This document shows positions 35,830 to 44,768 of a stretch of 64,000 bases of DNA, piece by piece. The notes below the pieces were generated by a model. It did not search any database. It had not been told where the DNA came from and saw only the letters and a list, made by a program, of their open reading frames with translations. Location: the NCBI GenBank assembly GCA_011523735.1, contig WTGB01000115.1, positions 1 to 64,000 on the forward strand, written 5' to 3'. The position numbers were made by a program, and so were the translations under genes. How positions within the stretch are numbered: position 1 is the first letter of the stretch; each line of letters starts with the position of its first letter. The DNA comes from Chloroflexota bacterium (GTDB lineage: Bacteria; Chloroflexota; Anaerolineae; Aggregatilineales; Phototrophicaceae).

Positions 35830-36537
35830 ATGTCCGGACATTTGATGGTCGTAGGCGGCCATATATCGGACGCCGAAAATATGGCGGGCGCCGTCATGCT
35901 CAAGCACAAGAAAGCGGGTTGGGATATCACAATCGTGCACGCGACAACCGGCGAAAAAGGGCATCCCACGCTCAGCGCGCAAGACTATCTCAAGATGCGC
36001 CTGGCTGATGCGGAAGCCTCGGCCGAGTTCATCGGCGCCAATATGGAATTGATGCCCTATGGCGATGGCGAACTGCCGGTGAACGACGAATCGATCTGGC
36101 TCATGGCGGATCTCATCCGCAAGTACAAACCAACGCTCATCATCACGCATTGGAAGGGCAGCTTCCATATCGACCACAACAACACGCATGATGTGGTCAT
36201 GAAAGCGCTGTTCCGCGCTGGCTTGCCGGCCTTTGAGCGCGAAGACCCGGCACATTCTCCGCAAGCCGTCCTCTTCTCCGAAAATTGGGAAGATATGGAA
36301 GGGTATAACGCTGATATCTATCTCGATGTCAGCGATGTTTTCGCTGATTATCTCAAGCTTTTGAAGACGCATGCCCTCATGCGCGAGAGTTATTCCAGCT
36401 TCCGCTATTGGGATTACTATAAAGCCTTGGGAGAAGCGCGCGGGGCGCTGGGCGGCTTCGACCGCGCCGTGACCTTGATGCGCCCGCGGAGTCTGTACTC
36501 GTTCGAGCGCAAGAGCGGCCTATTGCTGGAGGGCTAA
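35830..36537 (+). CDS. PIG-L/LmbE-family deacetylase-like protein, atypical active site
   Basis: A 235-residue protein of the zinc-dependent PIG-L fold, normally N-acetylglucosaminyl deacetylases (MshB, BshB, PIG-L). The usual A-H-P-D-D-A-E is G-H-I-S-D-A-E here (residues 10-16). The zinc ligands His11 and Asp14 remain, and a third ligand lies in FHIDHNNTH. The first Asp, the catalytic base in MshB, is replaced by Ser13. AAGGAGAGAG precedes the ATG. It closes the NamZ operon. Confidence 0.85.
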   Translation: MSGHLMVVGGHISDAENMAGAVMLKHKKAGWDITIVHATTGEKGHPTLSAQDYLKMRLADAEASAEFIGANMELMPYGDGELPVNDESIWLMADLIRKYKPTLIITHWKGSFHIDHNNTHDVVMKALFRAGLPAFEREDPAHSPQAVLFSENWEDMEGYNADIYLDVSDVFADYLKLLKTHALMRESYSSFRYWDYYKALGEARGALGGFDRAVTLMRPRSLYSFERKSGLLLEG

Positions 36538-36555
36538 GCGCAGGCTGGCATACGC

Positions 36556-37728
36556 TCAGGCAGACCACGCGCTCAAAGTCGCCAAAAACTCTTCCCGCGT
36601 CGGCGGCTTTTTCAAGTAGCCATCCGCGCCCAGCGACAGCGCCAGCTCTTCCATCTCCAGCACCGAGCAGATCAGCACGGGAATCTCCGCCGTCGCCGGA
36701 TGAGTCTTTAAGCGCTGCAAAATCTGCCAGCCATCTTTGCCAGGCAGCATCACATCCAGAATGACGCAGAGCAGAGGCGTCTCTTGCGCGATCCGCAGCG
36801 CCTCGCTTTCCTCCTGCGCCGATAGCAGCTGACAGGGCAGATTCGCCACATAGCGTTTGAACAAAGCAACCGTGTCCGGATTGTCGTCCACGATCAAGAT
36901 CTTGTGGACTTCCCGTTCGAATTTCAGCGCGATCTGTAGCGCCGCTGCCGATTCCAGCCGGGCATTCAAACTCCGCATCAGCGCCAGGGCTGTGCTGTCT
37001 TGCAGCAGCCGCTGGCAATCTTCCCGCATAGACGCCATGCCGGAGAAGAGGATCACCGGCTCGCCCCCTTCCGCGCTTAAGTCGACTCGAATCTGACCGC
37101 CGGCCGTCATCGCCCCCATGAAGTCATTCAGCAGATATATCACCAATTGGCGAAAGACCGGCTGCGAAACATTCAGGCGAATCTTTGCATCGGCGTCGTC
37201 CACTCGAATGGCGATCCCGCGCTGTTCGGCGATCACTCCAGTCGAGCGAAGCGCCGCCAGGATTTCGGCGCGGACGTCAAAACTGGCTTGATGCCTCTCG
37301 AGGCTCAGGTAATCTAATTCTTCAGCCAGGGAAAGCGCTGCCGGATGGGACCCGCCGGCACTGGCAAAATGCTCGTCCCAGATGACGCGGCTGATCGTTT
37401 GCAGGGCTCGCTGATGCTCGCGATAATACTGCCGCTCGCTCAAAGCTAACTGCTGCAAAACTTCATTGGTGCCCTGCTCCTCGACATAGCGCAGCAGCAA
37501 TATGTTGTACAGCCGGTTCTGCCGCGATGTCGGGCTGGCGGTCTTCTCACGGCGCAATGCTTCGATAGCGGCCAAGACCGCGCCGCGAATCGCCCGCATG
37601 CGTTCCTTGCCGCTGCGCCCCTGCTCCAACTGCCGCGCCACCGGATTCTCGACCAGCTTCAAATAGTCGTAGAGGTTGCTCAACAGGTCGCGGATATGTT
37701 CTTCAAATTCAGCGTCATAGGTCGTCAT
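36556..37728 (-). CDS. Receiver-domain regulator with HTH-like and degenerate ATPase-like N-terminus
   Basis: A 390-residue protein. Residues about 270-388 form an intact receiver (ILIVDDN, phospho-acceptor Asp325 in VILDVMLPG, late YLKKP). The first ~150 residues are helical, with RLYNILLLRYVEEQGTNEVL and ALSERQYYREHQRAL resembling a sigma-region-4-like helix-turn-helix. Residues about 175-265 (LNVSQPVFRQLVIYLLNDF...GGQIRVDL) resemble a histidine-kinase ATPase fold without G boxes. The order is unusual because the receiver is C-terminal. It converges on the NamZ operon. The ATG at 37728 is chosen over TTG at 37737. Confidence 0.8.
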   Translation of the reverse strand: MTTYDAEFEEHIRDLLSNLYDYLKLVENPVARQLEQGRSGKERMRAIRGAVLAAIEALRREKTASPTSRQNRLYNILLLRYVEEQGTNEVLQQLALSERQYYREHQRALQTISRVIWDEHFASAGGSHPAALSLAEELDYLSLERHQASFDVRAEILAALRSTGVIAEQRGIAIRVDDADAKIRLNVSQPVFRQLVIYLLNDFMGAMTAGGQIRVDLSAEGGEPVILFSGMASMREDCQRLLQDSTALALMRSLNARLESAAALQIALKFEREVHKILIVDDNPDTVALFKRYVANLPCQLLSAQEESEALRIAQETPLLCVILDVMLPGKDGWQILQRLKTHPATAEIPVLICSVLEMEELALSLGADGYLKKPPTREEFLATLSAWSA

Positions 37729-37992
37729 GGGCGCCAAATCAAGATGGCAGAAACATGGCAGTCGAACGCCAGTCTCGCCACGCTAAAGTTTATGCAGGTG
37801 GAAAAGACTATATCAGAGCTTAACACGGCTTTACAAACACGTGGTCTCTGCCGCAATTCGCCACAGCCATCACGTCGTCAACCACCCGCATCTGTCCACC
37901 TTGCGCTATCATCATTGGAGGAGGGAGGCGCCAATTGACACATCCAGGTTTCACAAGTTCGTACGCTCTATTGTTAGAAATCGAGGTGAAAA

Positions 37993-39282
37993 ATGCTCCG
38001 CTCACATAAATTACTCGCGCTTCTCATTGTCCTAGTCCTACTTTTCAGTGCCGTCGTCAGCGCGCAGGACGATGGCTTGAAGCTGACTGGCTGGCCCTAC
38101 GAAGTTGATGTCGTCACCGAGAACCTGGGCCGCTTCACCGAACAGTCGGGCCATGACGCCGTCTTCCTGCCCTTCCCCAGCAATGAATACCGCGACAAGA
38201 TGGTCGCCAGTTTCGTGGCTGGCACCGAATTTGATGTCGCCTACGTCCGCGACAGCTACCTGGCGGAATGGGCGTCGGCTGGCTGGATCCTGCCGATAAG
38301 CGGGCTGGAAGGCGCGGATGAACTGCTGGCGGATCTGCCGGCGGGCATCATCGAGCAGATGTCCTACGATGGCGAAGTGTATGGCCTGCCCTACTATTCC
38401 GGCGTCCAGACGATGGCTTATAACGCGGCGCATCTGGCGGCAGCCGGGATTGACGCGCCACCGGAAACCTGGGACGAGATGCTGGAACAAGCCCAGATGA
38501 TCAAAGACGCCGGCGTGGTCGAATACCCTATCCTGATGCAGTTGCGCAGCGGCGAAAATTATCTGCTGCGCGAATGGGAAACGCTGACTGCTTCGCGTGG
38601 CGGCAAGCTCTTCGATGATGATTTCAACCCGCTCTTCCATCTTGAGGGCAGCGCGGCCTGGGAGGCTTTGGATTGGCTGACCGAGGGCCTCGACATGGGC
38701 GTGATCGATCCAGCCTCGATCACCGACGATGACGGCACCCTGCTGATGGCAGCCGGCACGACATCGTTCATGACCACCACCGACTACACGCTCAAAGCCA
38801 TGAATGACCCCGAGCAGTCCAATGCCGCTGGCGACATCAAGAACGCCCTCGTACCAGGCACCGATGAGGTCAGGAGCGGCACCTGGGGTTACGTCCGCCT
38901 ATACGCGATTACCAACAATGCGCAGGACAAGGACGCCGCCTGGCAACTGGTGCAATTCCTCGGCGGCAAGGACGCCACGGGCGTGTATTATGTGCCCAAG
39001 CGCTGGGCGCTGGAATTCGGCCTAGGCTTCTCCCCCGCCCCGCTCTACGAAGATGAAGAGGTGCGCAACTCCATCTCCGGCTGGATCGATCCCGATCTGC
39101 TCAGCGAGCAATCCGAGTACGCCATCTCGCGTCCCTATCGCTTTGTGCCCTTCTTCTCCGACTGGGAAATCGGCAGTTGGGGTCCGCTGCAAGCAGCCAT
39201 TCTCGGTGATGCCGACAAGGGCCAGGTCCTAAACGATCTGGCGGAAGAATGGAATGAACTGAAGGAAGATTGGGGCTACTAA
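37993..39282 (+). CDS. Sugar-binding protein of a CUT1 importer
   Basis: A 429-residue family 1 solute-binding protein. Signal peptide about residues 1-24, ending VVSAQD without a lipobox cysteine. The mature domain starts LKLTGWPYEVDVV. GAGGTGAAAA precedes the ATG. It is followed by two permease genes after a 184-base gap holding two large palindromes. Ligand unknown. Confidence 0.9.
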   Translation: MLRSHKLLALLIVLVLLFSAVVSAQDDGLKLTGWPYEVDVVTENLGRFTEQSGHDAVFLPFPSNEYRDKMVASFVAGTEFDVAYVRDSYLAEWASAGWILPISGLEGADELLADLPAGIIEQMSYDGEVYGLPYYSGVQTMAYNAAHLAAAGIDAPPETWDEMLEQAQMIKDAGVVEYPILMQLRSGENYLLREWETLTASRGGKLFDDDFNPLFHLEGSAAWEALDWLTEGLDMGVIDPASITDDDGTLLMAAGTTSFMTTTDYTLKAMNDPEQSNAAGDIKNALVPGTDEVRSGTWGYVRLYAITNNAQDKDAAWQLVQFLGGKDATGVYYVPKRWALEFGLGFSPAPLYEDEEVRNSISGWIDPDLLSEQSEYAISRPYRFVPFFSDWEIGSWGPLQAAILGDADKGQVLNDLAEEWNELKEDWGY

Positions 39283-39306
39283 TTCCCGGTCAATGCAAGA
39301 AAATGC

Positions 39307-39353
39307 GGGCGACCTGATAGGGCGCGCAGACACCGCCCACCGGTCGCCCCTAC
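39307..39353. repeat. Dispersed palindrome with GGGCGCGCAGACACCGCCC insert
   Basis: Outer arms GGGCGACC and GGTCGCCC enclose a central block around GGGCGCGCAGACACCGCCC, making a longer, branched copy of the family. A second long copy lies 24 bases further on. Confidence 0.55.
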
Positions 39354-39376
39354 ACCAACATCAACAAAGTGAATTT

Positions 39377-39445
39377 GTAGGGGTCAGGTCGCGTAGGGCG
39401 CGTAGACACCGCCCGCCGACACAGACCGACGCCACTGGCTGACCC
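39377..39445. repeat. Dispersed palindrome, long composite copy
   Basis: Begins GTAGGGGTCAG and ends GGCTGACCC, with the block GGGCGCGTAGACACCGCCC inside. It is related to the previous copy and to 47332-47390, which also contains a GTCTACGCGCCACCC stretch. It lies just before the permease gene. Confidence 0.5.
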
Positions 39446-39466
39446 GCATTCAACAAGGACAGCAGC

Positions 39467-40372
39467 GTGCAATCGAGGCTCAACACGACACGCAAGGAAA
39501 TGTCCCAAGGCATGATGGCGCTGCTCTTCAGCGCGCCCGCTGTGCTTATCATCGCCGCCACCATACTCGTGCCCTTTGGCATAGCGGTCTTCCTCAGCCT
39601 GCACAACTGGAATCTGAAACGGCCCGGACGCGAGCGCTTCATCGGGCTGGAAAATTACAGCGACTGGCTCACCGACAGCGATTTTTGGGAGCCCCTCCGC
39701 ACCACCTTCACCTTCGCCATCTTGGCGGTCATCCTCATCGTGGTCGTCTCCCTGCTCATCTCCCTGCTGCTCAACGAGAAGTTCCCGGGCCGAGGTGTTT
39801 TACGAGCGCTGCTCCTGGTGCCCTGGGCGATCCCCTCGGTCGTAAACGCCTTGCTTTGGAAGTGGCTGCTCAACCCCCAATACGGCTTGATCAACGCCAT
39901 ATTTTACGATATCGGAATCATCACGGAATATCAAAATGTGCTCGGCAGCATGCCCAGCGTCATGATCTGGCTGGTCATCGCCTATTCCTGGATCCACATC
40001 CCGCTGGCGACCTTGCTCTTGCTCTCCGGCTTGCAGACCATCCCGGGCGATATTTACGAATCCGCCATCGTCGACGGCGCCGGCGTCCGGCAGCGCTTCC
40101 TCTTCATCACCCTGCCCATGCTACGCCCCATGCTCTCTATCGTCATCATCTTCGAGATGATCTTCGCCCTGAAAGTCTTCGATATCATCTTCGTGCTCAC
40201 CGCTGGCGGACCCGCCGACGCCACCAATGTGCTAGGCTGGACAATCTACACCGAGACCTTCCGCAAGCTGGATTTCGGCGCGGGCAGCTCCATCGCCATG
40301 CTGCTGGGCGCGATCACCCTGGCCCTCGCCATCCTGTTCTACGTCTTCCTGGACAAGGGGGTAGAGCAATAA
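39467..40372 (+). CDS. CUT1 ABC importer permease (MalF/UgpA type)
   Basis: A 301-residue six-helix permease; docking loop ESAIVDGAGVRQRFLF followed by ITLPMLRP. GTG at 39467 has AAGGA eight bases upstream; ATG at 39500 is an alternative that would also precede the first helix. The stop overlaps the start of the next gene (TAATG). Confidence 0.9.
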   Translation: MQSRLNTTRKEMSQGMMALLFSAPAVLIIAATILVPFGIAVFLSLHNWNLKRPGRERFIGLENYSDWLTDSDFWEPLRTTFTFAILAVILIVVVSLLISLLLNEKFPGRGVLRALLLVPWAIPSVVNALLWKWLLNPQYGLINAIFYDIGIITEYQNVLGSMPSVMIWLVIAYSWIHIPLATLLLLSGLQTIPGDIYESAIVDGAGVRQRFLFITLPMLRPMLSIVIIFEMIFALKVFDIIFVLTAGGPADATNVLGWTIYTETFRKLDFGAGSSIAMLLGAITLALAILFYVFLDKGVEQ

Positions 40373-41244
40373 TGAAGGCGCGCGCCCGAATCCGCCTGAT
40401 CGTCATCTATGTCTCGGCCGCCATCGTATTGTTGGGCACCGTCGGTCCCTTCCTCTGGCTGGTCAGTTCCAGCTTCCAATACGAGCGTCAACTGCTGAAC
40501 AGACCGCCGCAATGGCTGCCCAACCCGATCGTGCTCGATAGCTACCGCGAAATCTTCGAGGGCGCTGTCCTGGGCGAAGCATCGGGCGTCCCTTACCAAT
40601 CGCGGATCTTCCTGCGCTCCTTCGCCAACAGCTTCTTCGTGGCTGGCAGCGTCGCCGCGATCGCCGTTCTTGTAGGCGCCTATGCTGCCTATCCGCTGGC
40701 GCGCCTTAACTTCCGCGGACGCAACCTCCTGCTCTTCGGCATTCTCGCCAGCCGCTTGATTCCGGCGCTGTCCCTCGCCATCCCTATCGTGCTGGTCGCC
40801 AAGCAGATCGGCATGAGCGACAAGATCATATCGCTCGTCTTCATAAACCTGTCCTTCATCCTGCCCTATGTCATCTGGCTGCTGCAATCTTATTTCAAGA
40901 GCATCCCGATGGAGCTGGAAGACGCCGGGCGCATCGATGGCTGTAGCCGCCTGCAAGTCGTACACAAGATCATCTTGCCGCTTTCCCTGCCCGGCTTGAC
41001 TTCGGCCGGCATCCTCGCCTTCCTGCTGACCTGGGGCGAGTTCCTCTTTGCCCTGCTACTCTCAGAGACGCCCGCCTCATACACCAGCACGGTCGTCGTC
41101 TCGCTCTTCGCCACCGATGTCGATGTCAGCTTCGTCAGCATCATCACCGCCGGCGTCGTCTCCGTCATCCCGCCTATCGCCTTCGCCCTTATCTTCCAGC
41201 GCTTCATCATCAGCGGCTTGCTCTCAGGCTCGCTCAAGGGCTGA
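40372..41244 (+). CDS. CUT1 ABC importer permease (MalG type)
   Basis: A 290-residue permease with the docking loop EDAGRIDGCSRLQVVHK followed by IILP. The ATG at 40372 shares a base with the upstream stop, so the two permeases are translationally coupled. A longer open frame reaching back into the upstream gene is a frame shadow. No ATPase gene is present in this operon. Confidence 0.9.
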   Translation: MKARARIRLIVIYVSAAIVLLGTVGPFLWLVSSSFQYERQLLNRPPQWLPNPIVLDSYREIFEGAVLGEASGVPYQSRIFLRSFANSFFVAGSVAAIAVLVGAYAAYPLARLNFRGRNLLLFGILASRLIPALSLAIPIVLVAKQIGMSDKIISLVFINLSFILPYVIWLLQSYFKSIPMELEDAGRIDGCSRLQVVHKIILPLSLPGLTSAGILAFLLTWGEFLFALLLSETPASYTSTVVVSLFATDVDVSFVSIITAGVVSVIPPIAFALIFQRFIISGLLSGSLKG

Positions 41245-41306
41245 GTTCGCGCATCTTCCTCCGTTTATTCAAGAACTTGTTCTTCCATAGCGCGACTTCC
41301 TAATAC

Positions 41307-41322
41307 GCGACTATTTAGTCGC
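41307..41322. repeat. Palindrome GCGACTATTTAGTCGC
   Basis: A perfect 7-base inverted repeat around a 2-base centre. A second small palindrome, AAGAACTTGTTCTT, is at 41271-41284. Both lie between the permease gene and the M23 gene and may be operator sites or a weak hairpin. Confidence 0.35.
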
Positions 41323-41340
41323 CTATACGCGCCCAACCCA

Positions 41341-41352
41341 TGCTATTATAAT
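41341..41352 (+). promoter_or_regulatory. Possible extended -10 promoter of the M23 gene
   Basis: TGCTATTATAAT contains TGC before TATTAT (extended -10) and an overlapping TATAAT, 78 bases upstream of the start at 41430. No good -35 box is seen. Confidence 0.4.
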
Positions 41353-41429
41353 CGCAACTCGTGTAGAACATATATTCTGTTTATGGGTGCGCGAGCCTTT
41401 TCCAACTCAATTTGTATGGGAGAATTACC

Positions 41430-42152
41430 ATGACCGCAAAAGATTTTCACCTCGTGCGCCCGGGCGATACGCTCATTGGCATTGCCGCGGAGCACGCCTT
41501 GGCTTATCTGGCGCTCGCTGATTGGAACGAGATTCCGCGCGAGCGCATGGATCTAATCTATGTGGGGCAGCGCCTGCGCTTGACGCCGCCGATTTCTTCG
41601 GATTCGCGTAATCGAGCGCCCGGTTCGGCCGGCTCAGGGCGGTATTGCTCGCCGGTAGACGCTCGCTCCAACCTGTTCTGTCCGCCGGGTTGGATGGTGA
41701 CGCTCGGTTTTACCCAGCGCTATCCTAACCATCCCGCTTATGGACCGATGGCGAACAGGCATCACAGCGGCGTTGATTTGGTTTATGCCTGGGGGGAGAC
41801 GCTGGGCAAACCCTTGTACGCGGTCGGCGATGGTCTTGTCATTCACGCCGGCGAAGCGTATTATGGCTGGGGCAACGTCATCGAGATCTCTCTGGACGGC
41901 GTCGCGGAAGAAGCTCGCTATGGACACGTCCTCCACTGTTATGTCAACGTGGGCGACCGGGTGAGGAAGGGGCAGGTAGTGGCCTCCATCGGCTCCTCCG
42001 GCGGGCGCTATCAGCCCCATCTTCACTTCGATGTCGGCTTGCGGGATGTGCTAGAAGCGGATACAGCCGTGCGCAGTTATTTTGTAAGCGCCGCCCAAGT
42101 GCGTCAGAACTTCAGGGATCCGGTGGCCTTCATTCAAGGCAAAACCACATAA
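41430..42152 (+). CDS. LysM and M23 peptidase-domain protein
   Basis: A 240-residue protein. Residues about 5-52 form a LysM domain (HLVRPGDTLIGIAAEH), which binds peptidoglycan glycans. Residues about 95-225 form an M23 zinc endopeptidase-like domain, with ligands in HHSGVDLVYAWG and HLHFDVG. No signal peptide or membrane anchor is visible, odd for a cell-wall protein. The ATG at 41430, with GGGAGA seven bases before it, is preferred to the ATG at 41412. It may be secreted by an unrecognised route or released on lysis. Confidence 0.87.
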   Translation: MTAKDFHLVRPGDTLIGIAAEHALAYLALADWNEIPRERMDLIYVGQRLRLTPPISSDSRNRAPGSAGSGRYCSPVDARSNLFCPPGWMVTLGFTQRYPNHPAYGPMANRHHSGVDLVYAWGETLGKPLYAVGDGLVIHAGEAYYGWGNVIEISLDGVAEEARYGHVLHCYVNVGDRVRKGQVVASIGSSGGRYQPHLHFDVGLRDVLEADTAVRSYFVSAAQVRQNFRDPVAFIQGKTT

Positions 42153-42153
42153 T

Positions 42154-42178
42154 GTAGGGGCGACATAGTATGTCGCCC
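42154..42178. repeat. Dispersed palindrome directly after a stop codon
   Basis: GTAGGGGCGACATA and TATGTCGCCC arms form a 10-base perfect stem. It begins two bases after the M23 gene stop codon. Confidence 0.6.
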
Positions 42179-42252
42179 GCCTTCCCGTCATATTCCCGAT
42201 TTATGCGCGTTTAGTTGCCCATCCCCGGCCGATTCCTGCTACACTAGCTGCC

Positions 42253-43194
42253 ATGCCCCTCGATATCCTCACCATCGGCGAAGCGCTGGTCGAAGTCATG
42301 CGAACGGACATCGACCAGCCGCTGGACCAGCCCGGTCCTTTCACCGGACCCTACCCCAGCGGCGCGCCTTTCATCTTCGCCGTACAAGCCGCCCGCCTCG
42401 GTATGCGCAGCGCCGCCATCGGCTCGGTCGGCGCTGATGCCTTCGGCCAGTGCCTGCTGAACCAACTGAACATGGATGGCTTGGTGACGGACGGCCTCCG
42501 CCAATTGCCGGACCAAACGACCGGCGTCGCCTTCGTCTCCTATCAGGCTGATGGCTCGCGGGACTTCGTCTTCAGCCTGGGCGCGGGCGGAAACCTCTCC
42601 AGCGACATGCTGCTGCCCGCGCTCTTCGATGGTCTCCGCTGCTTCCATGTGATGGGCTCGACGCTGTCGATGAGCACTGAGGCGCTGAACGTCTGCCGCG
42701 AGGCGCTGCGGCTGGCGGTGAATGCGGGCGCGCTGATCAGCTTTGATCCCAACTTGCGCCCGGAGTTGCTGCCGCCAGAAGAGGCGCGTTTCGCCTTTGC
42801 CGAATTTATGTCAGCCGCCACGGTTTTACTGCCAACTGCCGCTGAATTGCTGCAACTCACCACCGCAGACAGCATTAAGCAAGCGGTTGATAATCTGCTG
42901 GCTGAAAGACCAGACCGGACGATCGTCGTCACGCGCGGGACAGAGGGCTGCACGGTCTACAAGGCCAATGGCGCCATCGATGTCCCGAGCTACGCCGTTG
43001 ACGAGGTCGACCCCACCGGCGCCGGCGACTGCTTCGATGCCGGCTTCCTCAGCGCGATACTGGCGGGTACGTCCACCGTCGAAGCCGCCCAGCTGGCGAA
43101 TGCCTGCGGCGCGCTCGCCGTCACTGCCAAGGGTCCGATGGCCGGCGCCAAAGCCCGCGCCGAAGTCGAACGCTTCATGGCGAGTCAGCGATGA
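42253..43194 (+). CDS. PfkB-family carbohydrate kinase
   Basis: A 313-residue sugar kinase, cytoplasmic. The N-terminal LTIGEALVEVM and the C-terminal anion-hole motif DPTGAGDCFDAGFL (from residue 253, with the catalytic Asp in GAGD) are diagnostic. Relatives phosphorylate fructose, ketodeoxygluconate, ribose or tagatose derivatives; the substrate cannot be named. Its 3' end overlaps the end of the convergent sulfatase gene by ten bases. Confidence 0.9.
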   Translation: MPLDILTIGEALVEVMRTDIDQPLDQPGPFTGPYPSGAPFIFAVQAARLGMRSAAIGSVGADAFGQCLLNQLNMDGLVTDGLRQLPDQTTGVAFVSYQADGSRDFVFSLGAGGNLSSDMLLPALFDGLRCFHVMGSTLSMSTEALNVCREALRLAVNAGALISFDPNLRPELLPPEEARFAFAEFMSAATVLLPTAAELLQLTTADSIKQAVDNLLAERPDRTIVVTRGTEGCTVYKANGAIDVPSYAVDEVDPTGAGDCFDAGFLSAILAGTSTVEAAQLANACGALAVTAKGPMAGAKARAEVERFMASQR

Positions 43195-44606
43195 TCTTGA
43201 AACAGATCCCGAGTATGCTCCGTGCTTTCGATGCGCCAGTTTAGCAGCGCAAGAATAAGCTCGCGCTTGACCGAATCCAGCGCCGGCGCGTCCCAGAGAT
43301 TCTCTTCCTCGCCCGGATCGGCCTCCAAATCGAAGAGTTGGCCATAGTCCTGTCCGAGGAAGTGCACCAGTTTGTAACGCTCGCTGCGAACCATAGTCAT
43401 CAGAGGACCGCCGTAGACGGTATCGGCCGGATGCTCGGCGAAGACCAGATCACGCCCGCCCCAGGGCTCGCCTTTCAGCGCCGGCAGCAGCGACCTCGCC
43501 TGCATGTTCGCGGCCGGCTCGACGCCCGCCAGTTCGAGAATCGTGGGACCGATGTCCATCCATTGGCATAGCTCGGCGACGCGTTGCCCGGCGGGGAAGC
43601 GCCCAGGCGCCCAAAAGACGGCTGGCACCCGCGTGATGATGTCATACATCGTCCACTTCTGGATATGCCCGTGATCGCCCAGGCAATCGCCGTGATCGCT
43701 TGTGAAGATGACGATGCTGTTATCCAGATAGCCTTGAGCTTCCAGCGCGTCCATGATGGACCCGACCTGTTTGTCGATCATGCTGACGTTGGCGGCGTAA
43801 TAGGCGCGCAGGCGCTGCAGTTGCAGGCGCGACGGTTCGAGCAGATGCACGATTGAGTCATGATCAACTTCGGTGTTGTGCTGGCGCAACTGTGCGAAAG
43901 GCGGCGGCTGCCCGTCGAGGTCGGATTCTGTCACCCGCGGCAGGGGCAGGTCGCGATCGATATATTCGGCGGCCGCCTCAGGCGTCGGATCGTAAGGCGG
44001 ATGCGGACCGGGGAAGCCGACTTGCAAGAAGAGCGGCTGCGTCTTGGGACGGTTGCGCAGCCAGCTACAAGCCAGCCCGCCGACGAAGTTGTCGGAATGC
44101 GTCTCCGGCGGCAGGTCCCAGCTGAAAGCCCCCATGCGCTCGCGGTAGTCCTCTCGCTGGCGATAGAGCACACGCTGCTGCTTGACCAAGCCGCGAGCTT
44201 CCAGGGCTTTGTCCCACTGATCCATGTACTCGCGCCCCTGCAGGTAGCGGTCCTTGTTCTCGACCACGTAGCGCTCGTGGAAGCCCAGCGGCGTCTCGAA
44301 AGGCTTGCTGTGCATCTTGCCGATGTTGACGCAATGGTAGCCAGCCCCCGCCAGGTCCTCGACCCAGGAGCGGCGCCAGCGATCGCCATTGCGCATGATG
44401 CCGGTGACATGGGGATAGTAGCCGGTGAAAAGGCTGGCGCGAGCCGGGGCGCAGGAGGGCGCGGTGATATGGCAATTATCGAAGCTAACGCCTTCGTTGA
44501 CGAGGCGGTCGAGGTTGGGACTGTCCATGTAGGGAAAGCCGAGCGCGTTGATAGTGTCGTAGCGCTGCTGGTCGGTGATGATGAGGATGATATTGGGCTG
44601 GGTCAT
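43185..44606 (-). CDS. Sulfatase (formylglycine-dependent, CxPxR type)
   Basis: A 473-residue sulfatase. PNIILIITDQQ opens the fold, Cys52 in SCAPARASLFTG is the residue converted to formylglycine, and the second metal site is FTSDHGDCLGDHG. The alternate CAPAR core replaces the classic Ser by Ala. No signal peptide when starting at ATG 44606; an earlier ATG at 44675 would add 23 residues without a clear ribosome-binding site. It may desulfate imported sugars such as those of algal or mucin glycans. No second sulfatase or maturase is adjacent. Confidence 0.9.
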   Translation of the reverse strand: MTQPNIILIITDQQRYDTINALGFPYMDSPNLDRLVNEGVSFDNCHITAPSCAPARASLFTGYYPHVTGIMRNGDRWRRSWVEDLAGAGYHCVNIGKMHSKPFETPLGFHERYVVENKDRYLQGREYMDQWDKALEARGLVKQQRVLYRQREDYRERMGAFSWDLPPETHSDNFVGGLACSWLRNRPKTQPLFLQVGFPGPHPPYDPTPEAAAEYIDRDLPLPRVTESDLDGQPPPFAQLRQHNTEVDHDSIVHLLEPSRLQLQRLRAYYAANVSMIDKQVGSIMDALEAQGYLDNSIVIFTSDHGDCLGDHGHIQKWTMYDIITRVPAVFWAPGRFPAGQRVAELCQWMDIGPTILELAGVEPAANMQARSLLPALKGEPWGGRDLVFAEHPADTVYGGPLMTMVRSERYKLVHFLGQDYGQLFDLEADPGEEENLWDAPALDSVKRELILALLNWRIESTEHTRDLFQDHR

Positions 44607-44768
44607 GAGTCTACCTGCTTGTCGGGATACCGATACCAGATTAACGCTTAAGCCGCTTTCGAGCAACGGGCGCATATGGCGGAACGTAGAGGGTTCGTTG
44701 GGCTGGGCGTCAAGTATAGAACAGAAATCATACTAGGCTGAATAGAAACTCGCGTGAAGGAGGAACAC

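Noticed and set aside
39685-41244. Long N-terminal extension of the permease starting at 40372
   Set aside because: The added part is a frame shadow of the upstream permease gene, Arg/His-rich and without membrane segments.
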